Notes under the pieces: model-generated
The model's input: only the letters and a program-made list of their open reading frames with translations
Databases searched by the model: none
What the model was told of the DNA's origin: nothing
Part shown: positions 54,699 through 63,586 of the stretch, in pieces
Layout: each line of letters starts with the position of its first letter
Position numbering within the stretch: position 1 is the first letter of the stretch
Assembly: GCA_900538465.1 (NCBI GenBank)
Contig: UPXV01000009.1
Coordinates: forward strand, 1-64,000
Origin: an uncultured Erysipelotrichaceae bacterium
GTDB taxonomy: Bacteria; Bacillota_I; Bacilli_A; Erysipelotrichales; Coprobacillaceae
Length of the DNA: 64,000 nucleotides
Direction: 5' to 3'
Translations under genes and position numbers: made by a program

Positions 54699-56262
54699 TG
54701 TGATCCTCCCTTAAAATCATTTCTGCACACATCATCCCATCTACAGCAGCCGACATAATTCCTCCAGCATATCCAGCACCTTCCCCGATTGGATAAACAT
54801 CTTTGAAAGTCGACTGATAATTTTCTTTACGTAATATACGCACGGGTGCACTACTTCTTGACTCTACTCCCGTTATAAGCGTATCATCCTGAATAAAACC
54901 AGGCATTTTTTGATTCATCAATAATAATCCTTCTTTTAAATTGCGATTGATAAAATCAGGAAATAATTGATTCAAATCAGCAAATTGATATCCAGGTGAA
55001 TATGTTGGAACAACATCTTGAGCAGATGATGTAACAACACCCTCATAATAATCACGAACCAATTGTACAGGTGCATGATAGTTTCCTCCACCTAATTCAA
55101 AAGCCTTTTTCTCTAATTCTCTTTGAAAATCAATTCCTGCCAATGGATGATCACTTGCAAAATCACTTGGATTAACATTTACCAAAATAGCACTATTGGC
55201 ATTTTTGCCATCTCGCTGATAATAACTCATTCCATTGACACAAAGTGTTCCTTCTTCATGCATTGATGGAACAATAACGCCACCAGGACACATACAGAAT
55301 GTATAAACACCTCGTTTTTCACTAGTTTGGACAGCCAACTTATATGAAGCAGCCTTCAAATAAGGAGAAGTCGCACTTGCTTTGTATTGAATTTGATTGA
55401 TGAAAGCTTGAGATTGCTCAATTCTTACACCAACTGCAAAAGCTTTTGGTTCCATTGACAAACCTTTTTCATATAACATTTGATAAGTATCTCTTGCACT
55501 ATGTCCAATTGCCAAAACCAAAGCATCAGCTTCAATCTCTTCTTTTCCTTTTGGCGTTTGAACGATCACTTTTTTCTTATTATTGTCTTCAAAGAAATCA
55601 ATAAATTGTGTTTCAAACATGAATTGTACACCTTTTTGTTGCATATCTTGACGCATATTGATGAGAACTTGTCTTAAATAATCAGTTCCAATATGTGGTT
55701 TTGATAAATAAAGAATATCATCAGGTGCACCATGTTTAACAAACGTTTCTAAAATATATAGCAAACGGTGATTTTTAATACCCGTTGTTAATTTTCCATC
55801 TGAGAAAGTTCCTGCCCCACCTTCTCCAAAAGCAATATTACTTTGGGGATTCAAAATTCCCTTTTCAAAAAGAGTTTCAACATCTTTAACTCTTTCTTCT
55901 ACTTTCTTTCCACGTTCCACAACAATCACTTGTTGACCAACTTGTGCCAAAACATAAGCACAAAACAATCCTGCTGGTCCATTTCCAACCACAACCACTT
56001 TTTTATCATTCGCAGGTAAATATTCATAATGATACGGTTTGACTTTTTGTAAAGTTGGATGCAGTTTTAAGCATTGTTCTTCATCATCAACTGTAAAATC
56101 AAAACTACAAATCCAATGCACTTTTTGTCTTCTGGCATCTACTGATTGTTTAGACAATTTGACTTGATGGATTTCTTTTTCTCTCATATTTAAAACTTGC
56201 GAAACAATTTTTCGATAATTCGTTTGTCCAAGTTTCACTTTGACATTATGTATTCTTAACAT
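54685..56262 (-). CDS. NAD(P)/FAD-dependent oxidoreductase of the COG2509 family
   Basis: A 525-aa flavoprotein of uncharacterised COG2509. An N-terminal domain of about 85 residues (MLRIHNVKVKLGQTN) resembles an RNA- or substrate-binding extension. The FAD domain has VVVGNGPAGLFCAYVLA and VVERGKKVEERVKDVE, then AFGEGGAGTFSDGKLTTGIK, CMCPGGVIVPS and GEGAGYAGGIMSAAVDG. The ATG at 56262 follows GGAGAGGGAATGGA; the frame also opens at 56283. It overlaps both neighbours. The reaction is unknown. Confidence 0.9.
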   Translation of the reverse strand: MLRIHNVKVKLGQTNYRKIVSQVLNMREKEIHQVKLSKQSVDARRQKVHWICSFDFTVDDEEQCLKLHPTLQKVKPYHYEYLPANDKKVVVVGNGPAGLFCAYVLAQVGQQVIVVERGKKVEERVKDVETLFEKGILNPQSNIAFGEGGAGTFSDGKLTTGIKNHRLLYILETFVKHGAPDDILYLSKPHIGTDYLRQVLINMRQDMQQKGVQFMFETQFIDFFEDNNKKKVIVQTPKGKEEIEADALVLAIGHSARDTYQMLYEKGLSMEPKAFAVGVRIEQSQAFINQIQYKASATSPYLKAASYKLAVQTSEKRGVYTFCMCPGGVIVPSMHEEGTLCVNGMSYYQRDGKNANSAILVNVNPSDFASDHPLAGIDFQRELEKKAFELGGGNYHAPVQLVRDYYEGVVTSSAQDVVPTYSPGYQFADLNQLFPDFINRNLKEGLLLMNQKMPGFIQDDTLITGVESRSSAPVRILRKENYQSTFKDVYPIGEGAGYAGGIMSAAVDGMMCAEMILREDHNGSC

Positions 56263-57412
56263 TCCATTCCCTCTCCATTGCACAAGCTACACAATAAGCA
56301 CTTGCAAATGCAAAATGCAAATTATAGCCCCCACATAAACCTGCTACATTTAAGATTTCTCCTATTGCATACATATGTGGATATTTTTGAATTTGTAGGT
56401 TTTCATCAACTTCTAAAAAAGATAAACCACCCTTCATGACTTGCGCTGTTGTAAAATCACGAACACCTTTAACATCGATACGAAAATCTTTTAATAAGCG
56501 CACGATTTGTGAAGCCTTTTGATGTGGTAAAGTCTCAAAATATTGAGCAATCTTTTGATGAATCAAACCATCGTAAAAATGATTATAGCCTTTCTTGAGA
56601 CGAAGTTCAATATCTTGGTACAATTTCTTTTCATCTTCTTCATCAAAAAAGTCAATTGAGAGCTGATATTGATGTCCATTTTGATAATATGCCGATAATT
56701 GCATCACAGCAATTCCACTAACACCATAGTCAGTAAATAACAATTCACCTTTTTCTTGATGGATACATTTTCCTTTTTCTAACAAAGAAAAAGTTCCTTT
56801 TACTCTCACTCCTTTGAATTGTTTAAAAACTGGTGAGGTATTGAATTGAACAAGCGAAGGCATAGAGTCAACAACATGTAAATGAAGTTTTTTTAAAATA
56901 TCATAACGTGACATATTGACTCCTGATAGTTTCCCTGCCTCACTTCCCATCGCAAAGACAACACCATCCGCTTTAAAACTTTGATGATTGGTCTTAATAA
57001 CATATTGTGATGTATAATCAATAGAAAGCACTTCTTGTTCATAAAAAAACAAAACGCCTAATTCTTCAGCTCTTTGCATCAAGATTTGTTTTACTGATAA
57101 AGCTTGTTCACTTTTAGGATATAACAAATCACCTTGATAAATACAGTATAACCCTAATTCATTCATTTTTTCTTGCATATCAAATGAATGAACAATCTTT
57201 TCAACAATTTCTAATCCGTCACTTTGATAACATGTTTTTTCAATATTACGATGAGACAGATTACAACGGCCATTTCCTGTTGCTAAAACTTTCTTTAAAG
57301 ATGTTTTGTTTTGTTCTAAAACAATCACTTCTAAATTATCAATCTTTTGCTTTAATAATATTGAAAGATAGACACCCGAAGCCCCTGCTCCTACAATCAC
57401 AATTCTATGCAT
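56246..57412 (-). CDS. HI0933/YhiN-type FAD-binding oxidoreductase
   Basis: A 388-aa flavoprotein of the HI0933/BaiN family. Motifs: IVIVGAGASGVYLSILL (FAD, residues 3-19), VLATGNGRCNLSHRN, FAMGSEAGKLSG, LFTDYGVSGIAVMQLS, and the C-terminal AIGEILNVAGLCGGYNLHFAFASAYCVA. The start is taken as the ATG at 57412, 7 bases after AGGTG; an ATG at 57418 is possible. It heads the operon of two flavoproteins plus ktrB-ktrA. BaiN members have been tied to bile-acid reduction, but that function cannot be transferred here. Confidence 0.88.
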   Translation of the reverse strand: MHRIVIVGAGASGVYLSILLKQKIDNLEVIVLEQNKTSLKKVLATGNGRCNLSHRNIEKTCYQSDGLEIVEKIVHSFDMQEKMNELGLYCIYQGDLLYPKSEQALSVKQILMQRAEELGVLFFYEQEVLSIDYTSQYVIKTNHQSFKADGVVFAMGSEAGKLSGVNMSRYDILKKLHLHVVDSMPSLVQFNTSPVFKQFKGVRVKGTFSLLEKGKCIHQEKGELLFTDYGVSGIAVMQLSAYYQNGHQYQLSIDFFDEEDEKKLYQDIELRLKKGYNHFYDGLIHQKIAQYFETLPHQKASQIVRLLKDFRIDVKGVRDFTTAQVMKGGLSFLEVDENLQIQKYPHMYAIGEILNVAGLCGGYNLHFAFASAYCVACAMEREWNVKNT

Positions 57413-57528
57413 ATCCATTCACCTCTATCACTATTTTATACGAAATACAACGATTATACCATTTTTTATTGAAAAATCATCAAAAAATGTTTATAATACA
57501 GAAGGAATTTTAAAAGGAGGAATTACAA

Positions 57529-58269
57529 ATGGGTAGAGCACACGAAGTGCGTAAGGTGGCTATGGCCAAAACTGCAGCAAAAAAAGCCAAAGTTTATTCT
57601 CGTTATGGGAAAGAAATTTATTTAGCAGCGAAAGCTGGTGGGCCTGAACCAGATGGAAACTTAACATTAAGACGTTTGATTGAAAAAGCAAAGAAAGATC
57701 AAGTTCCTGCTGATGTTATTAAACGTGCTATTGATAAGGTGAAAAGTGGTGCCACTGAAAATTACGATCCAATTCAATTTGAAGGATTTGGTCCAGGAAA
57801 CTCTACACTTATCGTCAAATGTTTAACTGATAATATCAACCGTACAATTTCTCAAGTGCGTCCAGCATTTACAAAATCAAAATCTAAATTAGGAGCAGAA
57901 GGTTCTGTTGCTTATTTATATGATGTAGAAAGTACTGTTATTTTTGGTGGGATGAGTGAAGAAGAAGCATTAGATGCTTTAATCATGGGTGAAGTTGACG
58001 CTAAAGATATTACAACTTTAGAAGATGGACGTATTAAAGTAACTGGTGAACCAACAGATTTAAATAAAATCAAAACTGCTATTGAAGCTGCAAAAGCTGA
58101 TGTAGAATTTGATGTTGATGACATTACAACAACACCTCAAGACTATGTAGAACTTGAAGGTGATGATATGATGTTATTTGAAAGATTAATGGATTTATTA
58201 AATGATTGTGATGATGTCGATCAAATTTTCCATAATGTTTCTAATTATGATGATGGAGAAGAAGAATAA
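57529..58269 (+). CDS. YebC/PmpR-family protein (TACO1-like)
   Basis: A 246-aa YebC protein. Family members act either as transcription factors or, for the TACO1/YebC branch, as ribosome-associated factors that relieve stalling at proline motifs. Sequence is typical: MGRAHEVRKVAMAKTAAKKAKVYSRYGKEIYLAAK, then GPEPDGNLTLRRLIEKAKKDQVP and the acidic C-terminus. AAAGGAGG precedes the ATG. The short spacing FEGFGPGNSTLIV places it with the YebC2-like branch, but this needs a tree. Confidence 0.93.
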   Translation: MGRAHEVRKVAMAKTAAKKAKVYSRYGKEIYLAAKAGGPEPDGNLTLRRLIEKAKKDQVPADVIKRAIDKVKSGATENYDPIQFEGFGPGNSTLIVKCLTDNINRTISQVRPAFTKSKSKLGAEGSVAYLYDVESTVIFGGMSEEEALDALIMGEVDAKDITTLEDGRIKVTGEPTDLNKIKTAIEAAKADVEFDVDDITTTPQDYVELEGDDMMLFERLMDLLNDCDDVDQIFHNVSNYDDGEEE

Positions 58270-58294
58270 CATGATTTTCATGTTATCTTTTTTT
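58266..58294 (+). terminator. terminator of the yebC-family gene
   Basis: ATAACATGA/TCATGTTAT stem with a 3-nt loop, then CTTTTTTTT. It begins at the yebC stop, and its T run ends just before the next ATG. Confidence 0.85.
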
Positions 58295-58296
58295 AT

Positions 58297-58962
58297 ATGT
58301 TAGTTACACATTACTTTCATAGTGGAAGTCTTGTTGAGTTAGATCAACATCTTCTTCTCTTTGATTATTATCAAGGAGAACTTCAACTCAATCAGGATAA
58401 GCCACTCTATGTCTTTGTCTCACATCGTCACTTTGATCATTATAATCCAGATATCTTTAAAATTCATCATCCTCATATCACATATATTCTTTCTGATACT
58501 TTACGTCATAAGTATGAGGCCAATTATGTTGATGTTCATCAAGAATATATTTTTGATGATATCAAAGTCAAAACTTTACTATCTACTGATGAAGGCTGTG
58601 CTTTCTTAGTAGAAGTTGAAAATCAAACAATTTATTTTGCAGGTGATTTAAACTGGTGGCATTGGGATGGTGAACCAGACAAAGACAATCATTGGCAAAA
58701 AATCACCTATCAGCAAGAAATCAATTCTATTCAGCAACCTATTGATTTGGCTTTTGTTGTTGTTGATAAAAGACAAGAAGACAGTTATTTACTTGGTTTA
58801 CAATATTTCTTAAAACATGTGAAAGCAAAATATATTATGCCTATTCACTATTTTGGAGATTATACAATTAGTGAACAATTACAAAAAGAAAAGCTTGATA
58901 ATCCTTACCAAGCTTATATCATCCCGGTTCATCATAGAGACGAAACTTTTGAGATCTTTTAG
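58297..58962 (+). CDS. metallo-beta-lactamase-fold hydrolase
   Basis: A 221-aa MBL-fold protein with the metal motif VSHRHFDHYN (HxHxDH), a middle FAGDLNWWHW and a late His in IMPIHYFGDY. It is of the small UlaG/YycJ-unlike hydrolase group with unknown substrate. No SD is visible: the ATG at 58297 lies right after the T run of the yebC terminator, and the previous 20 bases are T-rich. The N-terminal sequence VTHYFHSGSLVEL is conserved-looking, so the start seems right. Expression probably depends on read-through or a leaderless transcript. Confidence 0.82.
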   Translation: MLVTHYFHSGSLVELDQHLLLFDYYQGELQLNQDKPLYVFVSHRHFDHYNPDIFKIHHPHITYILSDTLRHKYEANYVDVHQEYIFDDIKVKTLLSTDEGCAFLVEVENQTIYFAGDLNWWHWDGEPDKDNHWQKITYQQEINSIQQPIDLAFVVVDKRQEDSYLLGLQYFLKHVKAKYIMPIHYFGDYTISEQLQKEKLDNPYQAYIIPVHHRDETFEIF

Positions 58963-58975
58963 ATCTCTTTTTTTT
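58951..58975 (+). terminator. terminator of the MBL-fold gene
   Basis: GAGATC/GATCTC stem with a 5-nt loop followed by eight T. The stop codon lies in the loop. Confidence 0.75.
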
Positions 58976-60107
58976 ACCAATTTAAATTATCCAATACTTG
59001 TTTTAATTTTTGATTGTCTATTTTATTAATTTCTATGAATTGATGATTCTTATAAATGATTGTAGAAATTGGTGTTTGATAAACATAATATCCATTCACT
59101 TGATTCTTTTGATATTTAGTATAGTGGTCTTGAAGATAAAGATTTAAAATATCCAAGCTCTTATCAGGATAAACAGAAGAAACATATTTGATTTGATTAT
59201 CATCTTTTGCATATTCATAATAATCTAAGACGATAGAATGACTATCGTAACTAATTATATAATCTTGAAAATAAGTTGAATTAAAAGAAGTATATTTTAT
59301 AGAAAAATCTTTTATAAAAACAACGCTTCCTAAACACAAACAAATTATATAAACCAGTAAAACGTTTTTTTGAAAAAGAATTGGATTTTTTTGAGAATAA
59401 GAAAATAAAATTGCTATAAATGAAACACATATACATCCTAAAAGGATAAAGATAGGAATCATGACGAAATGTCTCGTAAAAAATACACTGCCTACAATTA
59501 ATTGTAACCATGCAAAAGAAATCATAAAATTTCTAAGTAAGCACACATAATAAGAATAATGACATTCTTTTTTAAAAAAATAATAAATATATTGACATCC
59601 AATACCCATAATGATCATTAACCACACCCAGAAGCTAAAGACAAAAACAATATCATGAGTAGATAATAAATTATCAAAATGAATCACATAATCCGGTGTT
59701 AAAAAGCCCAAAAGAATAAAAGTAATCACAGCAATTAGAAAACCACGAAACGATTTTTGACTTTGTTTATAAATAACATCTTCATCAATTTGTTCATCCG
59801 TATAGATAGAATGCTTATCATGCGATGCAAACACATAAAATATACCTTGCTTATCAATAAATTCATAGCCATTGTCTTTAAAAAACGCAATATATTCTTT
59901 ATCTTTCAATTCATCTTCAAAGAAATACTTATTACTGCCATGAATGGCAACATGATAATAAATATCATCAGTTTTTTCTTCATATTCACTAAAGAAACTA
60001 TTAAATTTTTTTAAATGATATCCTTTTTTTGCCATATCATTTAAAAAATCTTCAAATTGCTTTCTTTCAAATGGATAAAACCCAGTCAAATTAAAATACT
60101 TCTTCAT
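58974..60107 (-). CDS. DUF2812 membrane protein
   Basis: A 377-aa protein with an N-terminal cytoplasmic DUF2812 domain (about 1-115, KYFNLTGFYPFERKQFEDFLNDMAKKGYHL and YYHVAIHG). Four membrane helices follow (about 122-142, 155-175, 190-235 and 252-270) and then a C-terminal extracytoplasmic part of about 100 residues. AGAGGGG precedes the ATG, 18 bases after padR. DUF2812 genes are commonly paired with padR genes and are likely controlled by them. Biochemical role is unknown. Confidence 0.85.
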   Translation of the reverse strand: MKKYFNLTGFYPFERKQFEDFLNDMAKKGYHLKKFNSFFSEYEEKTDDIYYHVAIHGSNKYFFEDELKDKEYIAFFKDNGYEFIDKQGIFYVFASHDKHSIYTDEQIDEDVIYKQSQKSFRGFLIAVITFILLGFLTPDYVIHFDNLLSTHDIVFVFSFWVWLMIIMGIGCQYIYYFFKKECHYSYYVCLLRNFMISFAWLQLIVGSVFFTRHFVMIPIFILLGCICVSFIAILFSYSQKNPILFQKNVLLVYIICLCLGSVVFIKDFSIKYTSFNSTYFQDYIISYDSHSIVLDYYEYAKDDNQIKYVSSVYPDKSLDILNLYLQDHYTKYQKNQVNGYYVYQTPISTIIYKNHQFIEINKIDNQKLKQVLDNLNW

Positions 60108-60125
60108 AAAAATCCCCTCTTTCTA

Positions 60126-60437
60126 TCATTGATGATATTCCCTCTTGGTATCTTCTATCATTAGCAATAATCTTTGATACTCCTCATCAAACATATTTTT
60201 TCCTTTATGTGTCATCACATAACTGCGCTTACGTCCTTCACATTTGACTTCTTCAATCAATTGTTCTTCCTCAAACTTAGAAAGAATAGCATAAAGAGTT
60301 CCTGGTCCAAGTTTTATACGTTGATTGGTTAATTCTTCAACATATTGCGAAATTTCCGAACCACAACGAACATGTTGAAGGGCTAATAAAACATAATACA
60401 TTTGTTCAGTTAATGTCTTCAATTGAACTCTTGGCAT
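60126..60437 (-). CDS. PadR-family transcriptional repressor
   Basis: A 103-aa winged-helix repressor of PadR subfamily 2 size: VQLKTLTEQMYYVLLALQHVRCGSEISQYVEELTNQRIKLGPGTLYAILSKFEEEQLIEE is the classic PadR core, followed by a dimerisation helix. The ATG at 60437 is fixed by AAAGGAGGG. The frame stays open to 60671 but would then cross the promoter, the operators and the neighbouring gene's terminator. It is autoregulated in all likelihood, since two identical-core palindromes sit in its promoter and leader. It is co-transcribed with the DUF2812 gene. Confidence 0.93.
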   Translation of the reverse strand: MPRVQLKTLTEQMYYVLLALQHVRCGSEISQYVEELTNQRIKLGPGTLYAILSKFEEEQLIEEVKCEGRKRSYVMTHKGKNMFDEEYQRLLLMIEDTKREYHQ

Positions 60438-60453
60438 TTTTTCACCCTCCTTT

Positions 60454-60470
60454 ATATCGTATAACGATAT
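60454..60470. promoter_or_regulatory. operator O1 of padR (leader)
   Basis: Inverted repeat ATATCGT-N3-ACGATAT, directly upstream of the padR ribosome site and about 7 bases past the expected start of transcription. Confidence 0.8.
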
Positions 60471-60483
60471 TATCTTCACTTTC

Positions 60484-60512
60484 AGTATATTATCGTTAAA
60501 CGATATTGTCAA
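60484..60512 (-). promoter_or_regulatory. promoter of padR-DUF2812
   Basis: Minus strand consensus TTGACA, exact 17-nt spacer, TATACT. The spacer is filled by operator O2. Confidence 0.85.
60491..60505. promoter_or_regulatory. operator O2 of padR (promoter spacer)
   Basis: Inverted repeat TATCGT-N3-ACGATA with the same core as O1; centre-to-centre distance is 36 bp. Binding would block RNA polymerase. Confidence 0.8.
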
Positions 60513-60546
60513 TAAAAAAAGAAGTAATACAACAAATGTATTACTT
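60513..60546 (-). terminator. terminator of the VOC-family gene
   Basis: AAGTAATACA/TGTATTACTT stem with a 5-nt loop and a T run; it overlaps the stop and lies directly before the padR -35. Confidence 0.85.
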
Positions 60547-60909
60547 ACTAGGAATGATTTCAAACCAATAATCATCAGGATCGTGAATAAAATATAAGCC
60601 CATTGCTTCATTTTCAAAACAAATACATCCCATTTCTTGATGTAATTGATGAGCTTTTTCATAGTCATCAACAGTCAAACAAATATGACTTTCATTTTCA
60701 CCTAATTCATAAGATTGAGGATGATCTTTTAACCAAGTTAATTCTAAAGAAAATGGTGAAACACCATCACTTAAATAAACGAGTTTAAAACTTCCATCAC
60801 TGGCTTCTTTTTCTTTAACAACTTCTAAACCTAATGCTTCTTTATAAAAAGCAATACTCTTTTTCAAATCTGTAACATTAATATTACAATGATTAAAAAT
60901 AGCTTTCAT
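60541..60909 (-). CDS. VOC-family (glyoxalase I-like) protein
   Basis: A 122-aa VOC protein of the lactoylglutathione-lyase/glyoxalase type: two beta-alpha-beta-beta-beta modules with FNHCNINVTDLKKSIAFYKEALGLEVV, a metal-ligand pattern including His7 and the terminal Glu in DPDDYWFEIIP. SHICLTVDDYEKA gives the second His. GGAG precedes the ATG. It lies 15 bases after the remnant DUF6440 gene and is probably served by the promoter at 61117-61145. Substrate is unknown; methylglyoxal detoxification is possible. Confidence 0.88.
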   Translation of the reverse strand: MKAIFNHCNINVTDLKKSIAFYKEALGLEVVKEKEASDGSFKLVYLSDGVSPFSLELTWLKDHPQSYELGENESHICLTVDDYEKAHQLHQEMGCICFENEAMGLYFIHDPDDYWFEIIPSK

Positions 60910-60923
60910 ATAATCTCCTTTCT

Positions 60924-61095
60924 CTACTCTACATCTGGATAAATGCTCGTAATGATGGGACGACCTTCACAATCTACTAAAACTGTTAACCCTCCACCAT
61001 TGCCACTTTGATGAAACAAATAATTGACTCCTGTTTTTTTATCTACAAGAATTTCTGTTCATAAACCGTTACAAAACGATTTTCTTTTTAGTCAT
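60924..61095 (-). pseudogene. decayed DUF6440-family gene
   Basis: In three frames on the minus strand there are pieces of one small protein. An ATG at 61095 (after GGGAGG) starts MTKKKIVL and stops. Another frame reads NRFVTVYEQ. A third, from about 61058, reads TEILVDKKTGVNYLFHQSGNGGGLTVLVD and on to a stop at 60924. The last part matches the DUF6440 pattern (LVDKxTGVNYL...GGLTVLLD). At least two frameshifts, with some residues missing, break it. Sequencing error is an alternative. Confidence 0.72.
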
Positions 61096-61116
61096 AGATT
61101 GATGCCTCCCACATCT

Positions 61117-61145
61117 ATTATAACGATAATAGATGAATAAAACAA
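61117..61145 (-). promoter_or_regulatory. promoter of the DUF6440 remnant and VOC gene, with palindrome
   Basis: Minus strand TTGTTT, exact 17-nt spacer and consensus TATAAT. The spacer and -10 lie within a perfect palindrome at 61112-61135 (10-bp arms CATCTATTAT and ATAATAGATG, 4-nt centre), which may be an operator. It contains one TATCGT half-site like those at padR. Confidence 0.65.
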
Positions 61146-61490
61146 TTATTCACGGTATTTTTTAGGAAGGGTTGAATCATAACTTTCTTGAATCATAGCA
61201 TGAATATCTTCTAAAGCAATAGTTCCATCTAAAATCATAGAATTCCAATGTTCTTTACTTAAATGATAACCAGGAACAACTGATTCATACTTTTCTCTAA
61301 AAAAATCTAGCCATCCCTTGCTTCCTTTGACATTAACCCAAATATGTCCTTGTCTTTCATAAATCCATGCAAAGACTTTTTTATTTTCTAAATGACGTAT
61401 GCATGTCCAATTAGGATCACGAAAAGGATAATCTTCATAAACATTTTTAAATGTTAAACAATAATCAATCACTTCTTGTCTTTTTTGCAT
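61146..61490 (-). CDS. MmcQ/YjbR-family protein
   Basis: A 114-aa protein of the YjbR (MmcQ-like) fold, similar to CyaY-like double-wing DNA-binding proteins. Conserved segments are YEDYPFRDPNWTCIRHLENKKVFAWIYE, HIWVNVKGSKGWLDFFREKYESVVPGYHLSKEHWNSMIL and a C-terminal helix with SYDSTLPKK. AGGTGAG precedes the ATG. Molecular function is unknown; DNA binding is suggested by the family fold only. Confidence 0.9.
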   Translation of the reverse strand: MQKRQEVIDYCLTFKNVYEDYPFRDPNWTCIRHLENKKVFAWIYERQGHIWVNVKGSKGWLDFFREKYESVVPGYHLSKEHWNSMILDGTIALEDIHAMIQESYDSTLPKKYRE

Positions 61491-61510
61491 TTTCTCACCT
61501 ACTTTCTTTT

Positions 61511-61539
61511 ATTATACTCACTCTTTTATAGAAAATAAA
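61511..61539 (-). promoter_or_regulatory. promoter of the yjbR-like gene
   Basis: Minus strand TTTATT, 17-nt spacer, consensus TATAAT. The -35 ends 5 bases from the distal groES CIRCE, so HrcA could touch this promoter. Confidence 0.5.
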
Positions 61540-61544
61540 GTTAT

Positions 61545-61571
61545 TTAGCACTTTCTTTTTGTAAGTGCTAA
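61545..61571. promoter_or_regulatory. CIRCE operator 1 of groES-groL
   Basis: TTAGCACTT, 9-nt spacer, AAGTGCTAA; two mismatches from the HrcA consensus. Confidence 0.88.
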
Positions 61572-61599
61572 ATGTTCATATTCAGTTCACATATGAGAT

Positions 61600-61605
61600 T
61601 ATAAT
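61600..61605 (+). promoter_or_regulatory. -10 element of the groES promoter
   Basis: Consensus TATAAT between the two CIRCE elements. The best -35 (TTCATA, 19-nt spacing) is weak, so only the -10 is called. Confidence 0.5.
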
Positions 61606-61613
61606 TAACAGTG

Positions 61614-61640
61614 TTAGCAATCAAAGATTGCGAGTGCTAA
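61614..61640. promoter_or_regulatory. CIRCE operator 2 of groES-groL
   Basis: TTAGCAATC, 9-nt spacer, GAGTGCTAA; one mismatch from consensus. It lies in the leader, 5 bases before the AAAGGAGG ribosome site. Confidence 0.93.
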
Positions 61641-61660
61641 ATATAAAGGAGGATTCAAAA

Positions 61661-61921
61661 ATGTTAAAACCATTACATGATTATGTGATTTTAAAAAAAG
61701 AAAAAGCAGAAAGTCAGACTGCTAGTGGAATTATTTTAACGACTCAATTGGAACAAGCGAGCAATCAAGCAACAGTGGTTGCTGTGGGAGCTCAATGTGA
61801 TGAACATTTAAAAGAAGGAATGAATGTTATTTTTAAAGAATATTCAGGAACTAAATTTAAAGAAGATGAAACTGAATATATGATTTTAAAAGAAGAAGAT
61901 ATTTTGGCTATTATTGAATAG
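61661..61921 (+). CDS. groES: co-chaperonin GroES
   Basis: The 10-kDa lid of the GroEL chamber. The protein is 86 aa, a little shorter than the usual 94-97 aa. MLKPLHDYVILKKEKAE, the mobile loop SQTASGIILT, VVAVGAQCDE, GMNVIFKEYSGTKF and the terminal ILKEEDILAII are present. The ATG at 61661 follows AAAGGAGG. A frame open from 61565 overlaps the operators and was not used. Repression by HrcA at two CIRCE sites is expected. Confidence 0.95.
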   Translation: MLKPLHDYVILKKEKAESQTASGIILTTQLEQASNQATVVAVGAQCDEHLKEGMNVIFKEYSGTKFKEDETEYMILKEEDILAIIE

Positions 61922-63550
<1,629 letters not shown>

Positions 63551-63553
<3 letters not shown>

Positions 63554-63586
63554 AAGAACTGGCATTAATTTGCCAGCTCTTTTTTA
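63551..63586. terminator. bidirectional terminator of groL and the convergent membrane gene
   Basis: CTGGCA/TGCCAG stem extended by AAAAGA/TCTTTT across one mismatch, with a 6-nt loop and a T run. It overlaps the groL stop and the stop of the minus-strand gene at 63565. Confidence 0.85.

Noticed and set aside
56246..57412. Bile-acid 7-dehydroxylation enzyme BaiN
   Set aside because: The family match is to the broad HI0933/YhiN group. No other bai gene is present and the gene is coupled to COG2509 and ktr genes.
60438..60671. N-terminal extension of the PadR frame, with a hydrophobic segment
   Set aside because: The open frame runs through the padR ribosome site, both operators, the promoter, the VOC terminator and antisense to the VOC gene. 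A strong SD fixes the start at 60437.
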